This document shows, piece by piece, positions 1 through 13,100 of a stretch of 64,000 nucleotides of DNA (the stretch's first letter is position 1; each line of letters begins with the position of its first letter). The DNA is taken from contig JADLSH010000112.1 in NCBI GenBank assembly GCA_016169945.1, forward strand, positions 992,001 through 1,056,000. Direction: 5' to 3'. Source of the stretch: Trachythela sp. YZ-2020 (lineage: Eukaryota; Cnidaria; Anthozoa; Malacalcyonacea; Clavulariidae). The notes under the pieces were generated by a model. The model searched no databases. It had not been told where the DNA came from and worked only from the letters and a program-made list of their open reading frames with translations. The position numbers and the translations under genes are program-made.

Positions 1-410
1 AGTTTTAAAATGTAAGCAATGAAAACAATGCACAGGTCTGTTCAAATTGTTATTGTGTTAAATAGATGTAAAAAGTCGGAAATGGGTGGTTTCGAAATTT
101 TTTTTATAACAAATGTAAGCCTCTTTTTTAATGCTTTTGAGTTTTGGTTACGTGACAATGTACAGTATACGTAGTTTGTCATCAATATTACCTGATATTG
201 AGTTATCTATCTGTAAATATAGCACTGGTTAATAGTTACTGGTTAATGATACCTTAATAATTACACTATATAACACACTATCAGGTAAAATGATGCCGAT
301 AAACTACTATACATTCCCAGCTACCTATAAGAATGCCTTTTCTGTTAAAGGAATAACAAATAGTAACATTAATCTCAACGCAATATATATGTGTGATATG
401 GCAGTCGTAT
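1..410. other. Left flank, no gene seen
   Basis: AT-rich sequence with poly-T/poly-A runs. I see no ORF of interest, no RNA gene and no terminal repeat. It ends where the AAGT-word minisatellite begins. Confidence 0.6.
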
Positions 411-3400
411 CATAAGTGCATGAAGTTATTGAAGTGCATTAAATCATAAAAGTGCATGAAGTTATTGAAGTGTACCAAGTTATGGAAGTGCATGAAGTTA
501 TCCAAGTGTACCAAGTTATCGAAGTGCATGAAGTTAGGGAAGTGCACCAAGTGTACCAAGTTGTAGAAGTGCATGAAGTTATCCAAGTGTACCAAGTTGT
601 AGAAGTGCATGAAGTTATCCAAGTGTACCAAGTTATCTAAGTGCATGAAGTTAGCGAAGTGCACCAAGTGTACCAAGTGTACCAAGTTGTAGAAGTGCAT
701 GAAGTCATCCAAGTGTACCAAGTTATCGAAGTGCACGAAGTTATCCAAGTGTAGCAAGTGTACCAAGTTGTAGAAGTGCATGAAGTTAGCGAAGTGCACC
801 AAGTTGTAGAAGTGCATGAAGTTATCCAAGTGTACCAAGTTATCGAAGTGCATGAAGTTAGCGAAGTGTACCAAGTTATCCAAGTGCACCAAGTTATAGA
901 AGTGTACGAAGTTATAGAAGTGTACCAAGTTATCGAAGTGCATGAAGTTATAGATGTGCACCAAGTTGTAGAAGTGCATGAAGTTATCCAAGTGTAGCAA
1001 GTTATCGAAGTGCATGAAGTTATCCAAGTGCACCAAGTTATCGAAGTGTACCAAGTTGTAGAAGTGCATGAAGTTATCCAAGTGTACCAAGTTGTAGAAG
1101 TGCATGAAGTTATCCAAGTGTACCAAGTTATCTAAGTGCATGAAGTTAGCGAAGTGCACCAAGTGTACCAAGTTGTAGAAGTGCATGAAGTCATCCAAGT
1201 GTACCAAGTGTACCAAGTGTACCAAGTTATCGAAGTGCACGAAGTTATCCAAGTGTAGCAAGTGTACCAAGTTGTAGAAGTGCATGAAGTTAGCGAAGTG
1301 CACCAAGTTGTAGAAGTGCATGAAGTCATTCAAGTGTAGCAAGTGTACCAAGTTGTAGAAGTGCATGAAGTTAGCGAAGTGCACCAAGTTGTAGAAGTGC
1401 ATGAAGTCAACCAAGTGTACCAAGTGTACCAAGTTATCGAAGTGCATGAAGTTAGCGAAGTGTACCAAGTTATCCAAGTGCACCAAGTTATAGAAGTGTA
1501 TGAAGTTATAGAAGTGTACCAAGTTATCGAAGTGCATGAAGTTATAGAAGTGCACCAAGTTGTAGAAGTGCATGAAGTGTACCAAGTTATGGAAGTGCAT
1601 GAAGTTATAGAAGTGCACCAAGTTGTAGAAGTGCATGAAGTTATCCAAGTGTACCAAGTTATCGAACTGCATGAAGTTAGCGAAGTGTACCAAGTTATCC
1701 AAGTGCACCAGTTAGAAGTGTATGAAGTTATAGAAGTGTACCAAGTTATCGAAGTGCATGAAGTTATAGAAGTGCACCAAGTTGTAGAAGTGCACGAAGT
1801 TATCCAAGTGTAGCAAGTGTACCAAGTTGTAGAAGTGCATGAAGTTATCCAAGTGTAGCAAGTGTACCAAGTTATCTAAGTGCATGAAGTTAGCGAAGTG
1901 CACCAAGTTAAATGTAAGTGTACAAGTGCAGAAGTTATCCAAGTACCAAGTTATGAAGTGAAGTGCACCAAGTTGTAGCAAGTGCACCAAGTTGTAGAAG
2001 TGCATGAAGTTATCCAAGTGTACCAAGTTATCGAAGTGCATGAAGTTATAAGTGTACCAAGTTATAGAAGTGCATGAAGTTATCCAAGTTTACCAAGTTC
2101 TAGAAGTGCATGAAGTTATCCAAGTGTACCAAGTTGTAGAAGTGCATGAAGTAAGCCAAGTGTACCAAGTTATCCAAGTGCACCGTTATGAAGTTATAGA
2201 AGTGTACCAAGTTATCGAAGTGCATGAAGTTATAGAAGTGCACCAAGTTGTAGAAGTGCATGAAGTTATCCAAGTGTACCAAGTTATCGAAGTGCATGAA
2301 GTTAGCGAAGTGCTCCAAGTTGTAGAAGTGCATGAAGTTATCCAAGTGTACCAAGTGTACCAAGTTGTAGAAGTGCATGAAGTTATCCAAGTGTACCAAG
2401 TGTACCAAGTTATCTAAGTGCATGAAGTTAGCGAAGTGCACCAAGTGTACCAAGTGTACCAAGTTGTAGAATTGCATGAAGTTATCCAAGTGTACCAAGT
2501 GTACCAAGTTGTAGAAGTGCATGAAGTTATCCAAGTGTACCAAGTTATCTAAGTGCATGAAGTTAGCGAAGTGCACCAAGTGTACCAAGTGTACCAAGTT
2601 GTAGAAGTGCATGAAGTCATCCAAGTGTACCAAGTTATCGAAGTGCACGAAGTTATCCAAGTGTAGCAAGTGTACCAAGTTGTAGAAGTGCATGAAGTTA
2701 GCGAAGTGCACCAAGTTGTAGAAGTGCATGAAGTTATCCAAGTGTACCAAGTTATCGAAGTGCATGAAGTTAGCGAAGTGTAACAAGTTATCCAAGTGCA
2801 CCAATTTATAGAAGTGTACATGAAGTTATAGAAGTGTACCAAGTTATCGATGTGCACCGTTGTAGAAGTGCATGAAGTTATCCAAGTGTACCAAGTGGAC
2901 CAAGTTATCGAAGTGCATGAAGTTAGCGAAGTGCACCAAGTTGTAGAAGTGCATGAAGTTATCCAAGTGTACCAAGTTGTAGAAGTGCATGAAGTTATCC
3001 AAGTGTACCAAGTTATCTAAGTGCATGAAGTTAGCGAAGTGCACCAAGTGTACCAAGTTGTAGAAGTGCATGAAGTCATCCAAGTGTACCAAGTGTACCA
3101 AGTTATCGAAGTGCACGAAGTTATCCAAGTGTAGCAAGTGTACCAAGTTGTAGAAGTGCATGAAGTTAGCGAAGTGCACCAAGTTGTAGAAGTGCATGAA
3201 GTCATTCAAGTGTAGCAAGTGTACCAAGTTGTAGAAGTGCATGAAGTTAGCGAAGTGCACCAAGTTGTAGAAGTGCATGAAGTCAACCAAGTGTACCAAG
3301 TGTACCAAGTTATCGAAGTGCATGAAGTTAGCGAAGTGTACCAAGTTATCCAAGTGCACCAAGTTATAGAAGTGTATGAAGTTATAGAAGTGTACCAAGT

Positions 3401-4469
3401 TATCGAAGTGCATGAAGTTATAGAAGTGCACCAAGTTGTAGAAGTGCATGAAGTTATAGAAGTGTACCAAGTTATGGAAGTGCATGAAGTTATAGAAGTG
3501 CACCAAGTTGTAGAAGTGCATGAAGTTATCCAAGTGTACCAAGTTATCGAACTGCATGAAGTTAGCGAAGTGTACCAAGTTATCCAAGTGCACCAAGTTA
3601 TAGAAGTGTATGAAGTTATAGAAGTGTACCAAGTTATCGAAGTGCATGAAGTTATAGAAGTGCACCAAGTTGTAGAAGTGCACGAAGTTATCCAAGTGTA
3701 GCAAGTGTACCAAGTTGTAGAAGTGCATGAAGTCATCCAAGTGTACCAAGTGTACCAAGTTATCTAAGTGCATGAAGTTAGCGAAGTGCACCAAGTGTAC
3801 CAAATGTACCAAGTGTACCACGAAGTTATCCAAGTGTAGCAAGTGCACCAAGTTGTAGAAGTGCACGAAGTCATCCAAGTGTAGCAAGTGTACCAAGTTA
3901 TCGAAGTGCATGAAGTTAGCGAAGTGCACCAAGTTATCCAAGTGCACCAAGTTATAGAAGTGTATGAAGTTATAGAAGTGCACCAAGTGTACCAAGTTCT
4001 AGAAGTGCATGAAGTTATCCAAGTGTACCAAGTTGTAGAAGTGCATGAAGTTAGCGAAGTGTACCAAGTTATCCAAGTGCACCAAGTTATAGAAGTGTAT
4101 GAAGTTATAGAAGTGTACCAAGTTATCGAAGTGCATGAAGTTATAGAAGTGCACCAAGTTGTAGAAGTGCATGAAGTTATCCAAGTGTACCAAGTTATCG
4201 AAGTGCATGAAGTTAGCGAAGTGCTCCAAGTTGTAGAAGTGCATGAAGTTATCCAAGTGTACCAAGTGTACCAAGTTGTAGAAGTGCATGAAGTTATCCA
4301 AGTGTACCAAGTGTACCAAGTTATCTAAGTGCATGAAGTTAGCGAAGTGCACCAAGTGTACCAAGTGTACCAAGTTGTAGAATTGCATGAAGTTATCCAA
4401 GTGTACCAAGTGTACCAAGTTGTAGAAGTGCATGAAGTTATCCAAGTGTACCAAGTTATCTAAGTGCAT

Positions 4470-7350
4470 GAAGTTATAAGTGTACCAAGTTATCCAAGTG
4501 CATGAAGTTATCCAAGTGCACCGCGTAAGTTGTAGAAGTGCATGAAGTCATCCAAGTGTAGCAAGTGTAGCAAGTTATCGAAGTGCATGAAGTTATCCAA
4601 GTGCACCAAGTTATAGAAGTGCATGAAGTTATCGAAGTGTACCAAGTTATCGAAGTGCATGAAGTCCAAGTTGTAGAAGTGCATGAAGTTATCCAAGTGT
4701 ACCAAGTTGTAGAAGTGCATGAAGTTATCGAAGTGCACAAAATTGTATAAGTTGTAGAAGTGCATGAAGTTATCCAAGTGTACCAAGTTATCGAAGTGCA
4801 TGAAGTTAGCGAAGTGTACCAAGTTATCCAAGTGAACCAAGTTATAGAAGTGTATGAAGTTATAGAAGTGTACCAAGTTATCGAAGTGCATGAAGTTATA
4901 GATGTGCACCAAGTTGTAGAAGTGCATGAAGTTATCCAAGTGTACCAAGTGTATCTCAGAAGTGCATGAAGTTGTAGAAGTGCACCAAGTTAGTACCAAG
5001 TGTGCATGAAGTTATCCAAGTGTAAAGTGTACCAAGTTGTAGAAGTGCATGAAGTTATCCAAGTGTACAAGTGTACCAAGTTATCGAAGTGCATGAAGTT
5101 AGCCAAGTGTACCAAGTTATCGAAGTGCATGAAGTTATAGAGGTGCACCAAGTTGTACCAAGTTGTAGAAGTGCATGAAGTTATCCAAGTGTAGAAGTGT
5201 ACCAAGTTGTAGAAGTGCATGAAGTTATCCAAGTGTACCAAGTTATCCAAGTGCACCAAGTTATAGAAGTGTATGTAGTTATAGAAGTGTACCAAGTTAT
5301 CGAAGTGCATGAAGTTATAGAAGTGCACCGTTGTAGAAGTGCATGAAGTTATCCAAGTGTACCAAGTTATCGAAGTGCATGAAGTTATGAAGTGCTCCAA
5401 GTTGTAGAAGTGCATGAAGTTATCCAAGTGTACCAGGTTATCAGTGTACCAAGTTGTAGAAGTGCATGAAGTTATCCAAGTGTACCAAGTGTACCAAGTT
5501 ATCTAAGTGCATGAAGTTAGCGAAGTGCACCAAGTGTACCAAGTTGTAGAAGTGCATGAAGTTATCCAAGTGTACCAAGTTGTAGAAGTGCATGAAGTTA
5601 TCCAAGTGTACCAAGTTATCTAAGTGCATGAAGTTAGCGAAGTGCACCAAGTGCACCAAGTGTACCAAGTTATCCAAGTGCACCAAGTTGTAGAAGTGCA
5701 TGAAGTCATCCAAGTGTAGCAAGTGTAGCAAGTTATCGAAGTGCATGAAGTTATCCAAGTGTACCAAGTTATAGAAGTGTATGAAGTTATAGAAGTGTGT
5801 ACCAAGTTATAGAAGTGCATGAAGAAGTGTACCGTTGTAGAAGTGCATGAAGTTATCAAGTGTACCAAGTGCACCGTTATAGTGGCAAGTGTACCAAGTT
5901 ATAGAAGTGCATGAAGTTAGCCAAGTGTACCAAGTTGTAGAAGTGCATGAAGTTATCCAAGTGTACCAAGTTATCGAAGTGCATGAAGTTAAGTGAAGTG
6001 TACCAAGTGTACCAAGTTATCTAAATGCATAAAGTTATCCATGTGCACCAAGTTATAGAAGTGTATGAAGTTATAGAAGTACCGGCGTACCAAGTTATCG
6101 AAGTGCATGAAGTTATAGAGTGCACCAAGTTGTAGAAGTGCATGAAGTTATCCAAGTGTACCAAGTGTACCAAGTTATCGAGTTAGTGCCAAGTGTACCA
6201 TGAAGTTATCCAAGTGTACCAGAGTTATAGAAGTGTATGAAGTTATAGAAGTGTACCAAGTTATCGAAGTGCATGAAGTTATAGAAGTGCACCAAGTTGT
6301 AGAAGTGCACGAAGTTATCCAAGTGTAGCAAGTGTACCAAGTTATCGAAGTGCATGAAGTGTACCAAGTTATAGAAGTGCATGAAGTTATCCAAGTTAAC
6401 CAAGTTATAGAAGTGCAAGAAGTTATAGTGTACCAGAAGTTACCAAGTTATCTAGAAAAATTGTAGCAAGTTATCAAGTGTACCAAGTTGTAGAAGTGCA
6501 TGAAGTTATCCAAGTGTACCAAGTTATAGAAGTGTATGAAGTTATTGTACCAAGTTATCGAAGTGCATGAAGTTATAGAAGTGCACCGTTGTAGAAGTGC
6601 ATGAAGTTATCCAAGTGTAGCAAGTGTACCAAGTTATCTAAGTGCATGAAGTTAGCGGTGCACCGTTGTAGAAGTGCATGAAGTCATCCAAGTGTACCAA
6701 GTTGTAGAAGTGCATGAAGTTATCCAAGTGTACCAAGTTATCAAGTGCACCAAGTTATAGAAGTGCATGAAGTTATCCGCGTAGAAGTGTACCAAGTTAT
6801 CGAAGTGTATGAAGTTATCCAAGTGCACCAAGTTGTAGAAGTGCATGAAGTTATAGAAGTGTACCAAGTTATGGAAGTGCATGAAGTTATAGAAGTGCAC
6901 CAAGTGTACCAAGTTGTAGAAGTGCATGAAGTTATCCAAGTGTACCAAGTTGTCATGAAGAAGTACCAAGTTATCCAAGTGCACCAAGTTATAGAAGTGT
7001 ATGAAGTTATAGAAGTGTACCAAGTTATCGAAGTGCATGAAGTTATAGATGTGCACCAAGTTGTAGAAGTGCATGAAGTTAGCAAGTGTACCAAGTTGTA
7101 GAAGTGCATGAAGTCATCCAAGTGTACCAAGTGTACCAAGTTATCTAAGTGCATGAAGTCATCCAAGTGTACCAAGTGTACCAAGTTATCTAAGTGCATG
7201 AAGTTAGCGAAGTGCACCAAGTGTACCAAATGTACCAAGTGTACCACGAAGTTATCCAAGTGTAGCAAGTGCACCAAGTTGTAGAAGTGCACGAAGTAAT
7301 CCAAGTGTACCAAGTTATCGAAGTGCATGAAGTTAGCGAAGTGCACCAAG
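4470..7350. repeat. Degenerate sector of the 9-bp array
   Basis: In this sector the words are often cut short or joined out of register (for example AAGTGTAAAGTG, GCACCGTTGTAG, ACCGGCGTACC, GCACCGCGTAAG). The long frames seen on either side therefore break into fragments. Sectors outside it are much more uniform. This looks like an older, less homogenised part of the array, or one scarred by unequal exchange and small deletions. Confidence 0.6.
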
Positions 7351-10130
7351 TTATCCAAGTGCCAAGTTATAGAAGTGTATGAAGTTATAGAAGTGCACGT
7401 ACCAAGTTCTAGAAGTGCATGAAGTTATCCAAGTGTACCAAGTTGTAGAAGTGCATGAAGTTAGCGAAGTGTACCAAGTTATCCAAGTGCACCAAGTTAT
7501 AGAAGTGTATGAAGTTATAGAAGTGTACCAAGTTATCGAAGTGCATGAAGTTATAGAAGTGCACCAAGTTGTAGAAGTGCATGAAGTTATCAAGTTGTAG
7601 AAGTGCATGAAGTTATCCAAGTGTACCAAGTGTACCAAGTTATCGAAGTGCATGAAGTTAGCGAGGTGCACCAAGTGTACCAAGTTGTAGAAGTGCATGA
7701 AGTTATCCAAGTGTACCAAGTTGTAGAAGTGCATGAAGTTATCCAAGTGTACCAAGTTATCTAAGTGCATGAAGTTAGCGAAGTGCACCAAGTGCACCAA
7801 GTGTACCAAGTTATCCAAGTGCACCAAGTTGTAGAAGTGCATGAAGTTATCCAAGTGTACCAAGTTATCTAAGTGCATGAAGTTAGCGAAGTGCACCAAG
7901 TGTACCAAGTGTACCAAGTTGTAGAAGTGCATGAAGTCATCCAAGTGTACCAAGTGTACCAAGTTATCGAAGTGCACGAAGTTATCCAAGTGTAGCAAGT
8001 GTACCAAGTTGTAGAAGTGCATGAAGTTAGCGAAGTGCACCAAGTTGTAGAAGTGCATGAAGTCATTCAAGTGTAGCAAGTGTACCAAGTTGTAGAAGTG
8101 CATGAAGTTAGCGAAGTGCACCAAGTTGTAGAAGTGCATGAAGTCAACCAAGTGTACCAAGTGTACCAAGTTATCGAAGTGCATGAAGTTATCGAAGTGC
8201 ATGAAGTTAGCGAAGTGTACCAAGTTATCCAAGTGCACCAAGTTATAGAAGTGTATGAAGTTATAGAAGTGTACCAAGTTATCGAAGTGCATGAAGTTAT
8301 AGAAGTGCACCAAGTTGTAGAAGTGCATGAAGTTATAGAAGTGTACCAAGTTATGGAAGTGCATGAAGTTATAGAAGTGCACCAAGTTGTAGAAGTGCAT
8401 GAAGTTATCCAAGTGTACCAAGTTATCGAACTGCATGAAGTTAGCGAAGTGTACCAAGTTATCCAAGTGCACCAAGTTATAGAAGTGTATGAAGTTATAG
8501 AAGTGTACCAAGTTATCGAAGTGCATGAAGTTATAGAAGTGCACCAAGTTGTAGAAGTGCACGAAGTTATCCAAGTGTAGCAAGTGTACCAAGTTGTAGA
8601 AGTGCATGAAGTCATCCAAGTGTACCAAGTGTACCAAGTTATCTAAGTGCATGAAGTTAGCGAAGTGCACCAAGTGTACCAAGTTATCTAAGTGCATGAA
8701 GTTAGCGAAGTGCACCAAGTGTACCAAATGTACCAAGTGTACCACGAAGTTATCCAAGTGTAGCAAGTGCACCAAGTTGTAGAAGTGCACGAAGTCATCC
8801 AAGTGTAGCAAGTGTACCAAGTTATCGAAGTGCATGAAGTTAGCGAAGTGCACCAAGTTATCCAAGTGCACCAAGTTATAGAAGTGTATGAAGTTATAGA
8901 AGTGCACCAAGTGTACCAAGTTCTAGAAGTGCATGAAGTTATCCAAGTGTACCAAGTTGTAGAAGTGCATGAAGTTAGCGAAGTGTACCAAGTTATCCAA
9001 GTGCACCAAGTTATAGAAGTGTATGAAGTTATAGAAGTGTACCAAGTTATCGAAGTGCATGAAGTTATAGAAGTGCACCAAGTTGTAGAAGTGCATGAAG
9101 TTATCCAAGTGTACCAAGTTATCGAAGTGCATGAAGTTAGCGAAGTGCTCCAAGTTGTAGAAGTGCATGAAGTTATCCAAGTGTACCAAGTTGTAGAAGT
9201 GCATGAAGTTATCCAAGTGTACCAAGTGTACCAAGTTATCTAAGTGCATGAAGTTAGCGAAGTGCACCAAGTGTACCAAGTTGTAGAAGTGCATGAAGTT
9301 ATCCAAGTGTACCAAGTTGTAGAAGTGCATGAAGTTATCCAAGTGTACCAAGTTATCTAAGTGCATGAAGTTAGCGAAGTGCACCAAGTGCACCAAGTGT
9401 ACCAAGTTATCCAAGTGCACCAAGTTGTAGAAGTGCATGAAGTCATCCAAGTGTAGCAAGTGTAGCAAGTGTAGCAAGTTATCGAAGTGCATGAAGTTAT
9501 CCAAGTGTACCAAGTTATCGAAGTGCATGAAGTTAGCGAAGTGCACCAAGTGTACCAAGTTGTAGAAGTGCATGAAGTTATCCAAGTGTACCAAGTTGTA
9601 GAAGTGCATGAAGTTATCCAAGTGTACCAAGTGTACCAAGTTATCTAAGTGCATGAAGTTAGCGAAGTGCACCAAGTGTACCAAGTTGTAGAAGTGCATG
9701 AAGTCATCCAAGTGTACCAAGTTATCGAAGTGCACGAAGTTATCCAAGTGTAGCAAGTGTACCAAGTTGTAGAAGTGCATGAAGTTAGCGAAGTGCACCA
9801 AGTTGTAGAAGTGCATGAAGTTATCCAAGTGTACCAAGTTATCGAAGTGCATGAAGTTAGCGAAGTGTACCAAGTTATCCAAGTGCACCAAGTTATAGAA
9901 GTGTACGAAGTTATAGAAGTGTACCAAGTTATCGAAGTGCATGAAGTTATAGATGTGCACCAAGTTGTAGAAGTGCATGAAGTTATCCAAGTGTACCAAG
10001 TGTACCAAGTTATCGAAGTGCATGAAGTTAGCGAGGTGCACCAAGTGTACCAAGTTGTAGAAGTGCATGAAGTTATCCAAGTGTACCAAGTTGTAGAAGT
10101 GCATGAAGTTATCCAAGTGTACCAAGTTAT

Positions 10131-13100
10131 CTAAGTGCATGAAGTTAGCGAAGTGCACCAAGTGTACCAAGTGTACCAAGTGTACCAAGTGTACCAAGTG
10201 TACCAAGTTGTAGAAGTGCATGAAGTCATCCAAGTGTACCAAGTGTACCAAGTTATCGAAGTGCACGAAGTTATCCAAGTGTACCAAGTTGTAGAAGTGC
10301 ATGAAGTTAGCGAAGTGCACCAAGTTGTAGAAGTGCATGAAGTCATTCAAGTGTAGCAAGTGTACCAAGTTGTAGAAGTGCATGAAGTTAGCGAAGTGCA
10401 CCAAGTTGTAGAAGTGCATGAAGTCATCCAAGTGTACCAAGTGTACCAAGTGTACCAAGTGTACCAAGTGTACCAAGTGTACCAAGTTATCGAAGTGCAT
10501 GAAGTTAGCGAAGTGTACCAAGTTATCCAAGTCCACCAAGTTATAGAAGTGTATGAAGTTATAGAAGTGTACCAAGTTATCGAAGTGCATGAAGTTATAG
10601 AAGTGCACCAAGTTGTAGAAGTGCATGAAGTTATAGAAGTGTACCAAGTTATCGAAGTGCATGAAGTTATAGAAGTGCACCAAGTTGTAGAAGTGCATGA
10701 AGTTATCCAAGTGTACCAAGTTATCGAAGTGCATGAAGTTAGCGAAGTGTACCAAGTTATCCAAGTGCACCAAGTTATAGAAGTGTATGAAGTTATAGAA
10801 GTGTACCAAGTTATCGAAGTGCATGAAGTTATAGAAGTGCACCAAGTTGTAGAAGTGCACGAAGTTATCCAAGTGTAGCAAGTGTACCAAGTTGTAGAAG
10901 TGCATGAAGTCATCCAAGTGTACCAAGTGTACCAAGTGTACCAAGTTATCTAAGTGCATGAAGTTAGCGAAGTGCACCAAGTGTACCAAATGTACCAAGT
11001 GTACCACAAAGTTATCCAAGTGTAGCAAGTGCACCAAGTTGTAGAAGTGCACGAAGTCATCCAAGTGTAGCAAGTGTACCAAGTTATCGAAGTGCATGAA
11101 GTTAGCAAAGTGCACCAAGTTATCCAAGTGCACCAAGTTATAGAAGTGTATGAAGTTATAGAAGTGCACCAAGTGTACCAAGTTGTAGAAGTGCATGAAG
11201 TTATCCAAGTGTAGCAAGTGTACCAAGTTGTAGAAGTGCATGAAGTTAGCGAAGTGTACCAAGTTATCCAAGTGCACCAAGTTATAGAAGTGTATGAAGT
11301 TATAGAAGTGTACCAAGTTATCGAAGTGCATGAAGTTATAGAAGTGCACCAAGTTGTAGAAGTGCATGAAGTTATCCAAGTGTACCAAGTTATCGAAGTG
11401 CATGAAGTTAGCGAAGTGCTCCAAGTTGTAGAAGTGCATGAAGTTATCCAAGTGTACCAAGTGTACCAAGTGTACCAAGTGTACCAAGTTGTAGAAGTGC
11501 ATGAAGTTATCCAAGTGTACCAAGTGTACCAAGTTATCTAAGTGCATGAAGTTAGCGAAGTGCACCAAGTGTACCAAGTTGTAGAATTGCATGAAGTTAT
11601 CCAAGTGTACCAAGTTGTAGAAGTGCATGAAGTTATCCAAGTGTACCAAGTGTACCAAGTTATCTAAGTGCATGAAGTTAGCGAAGTGCACCAAGTGCAC
11701 CAAGTGTACCAAGTTATCCAAGTGCACCAAGTTGTAGAAGTGCATGAAGTCATCCAAGTGTAGCAAGTGTAGCAAGTTATCGAAGTGCATGAAGTTAACG
11801 AAGTGCACCAAGTTATAGAAGTGTATGAAGTTATAGAAGTGTACCAAGTTATCGAAGTGCATGAAGTTAGCGAAGTGCACCAAGTTATCCAAGTGCACCA
11901 AGTTATAGAAGTGTATGAAGTTATAGAAGTGCACCAAGTGTACCAAGTTGTATAAGTGCATGAAGTTATCCAAGTGTACCAAGTTATCGAAGTGCATGAA
12001 GTTAGCGAAGTGTACCAAGTTATCCAAGTGCACCAAGTTATAGAAGTGTATGAAGTGTATGAAGTGTACCAAGTGTACCAAGTTATCGAAGTGCATGAAG
12101 TTATCCAAGTGCACCAAGTGCACCAAGTGCACCAAGTTGTAGAAGTGCACGAAGTTATCCAAGTGTACCAAGTTGTAGAAGTGCATGAAGTTAGCGAGGT
12201 GCACCAAGTTGTAGAAGTGCATGAAGTCATCCAAGTGTAGCAAGTGTAGCAAGTGCACCAAGTTGTAGAAGTGCATGAAGTCATCCAAGTGTAGCAAGTG
12301 TAGTAAGTGTAGCAAGTGTAGCAAGTGTAGCAAGTGTACCAAGTTGTAGAAGTGCATGAAGTTATCCAAGTGTACCAAGTTATAGAAGTGTATGAAGTTA
12401 TAGAAGTGTACCAAGTTATCGAAATGCATGAAGTTATAGAAGTGCACCAAGTTGTAGAAGTGCACGAAGTTATCCAAGTGTAGCAAGTGTACCAAGTTGT
12501 AGAAGTGCATGAAGTGTACCAAGTGTACCAAGTTGTAGAAGTGCATGAAGTGTACCAAGTGTACCAAGTTATCGAAGTGCATGAAGTTATCCAAGTGCAC
12601 CAAGTGTACCAAGTTGTAGAAGTGCATGAAGTTAGCGAAGTGCACCAAGTTGTAGAAGTGCATGAAGTCATCCAAGTGTAGCAAGTGTAGCAAGTGTACC
12701 AAGTTGTAGAAGTGCATGAAGTCATCCAAGTGTACCAAGTGTATCAAGTTATCGAAGTGCATGAAGTTAGCGAAGTGCACCAAGTGTACCTAGTTGTAGA
12801 AGTGCACGAAGTTATCCAAGTGTACCAAGGTGTAGAAGTGCATGAAGTTAGCGAGGTGCACCAAGTTGTAGAAGTGCATGAAGTCATCCAAGTGTAGCAA
12901 GTGTAGCAAGTGTACCAAGTTGTAGAAGTGCATGAAGTCATCCAAGTGTACCAAGTGTACCAAGTTATCGAAGTGCATGAAGTTAGCGAGGTGCACCAAG
13001 TGTACCAAGTTGTAGAAGTGCATGAAGTTATCCAAGTGTACCAAGTTGTAGAAGTGCATGAAGTTATCCAAGTGTACCAAGTTATCTAAGTGCATGAAGT

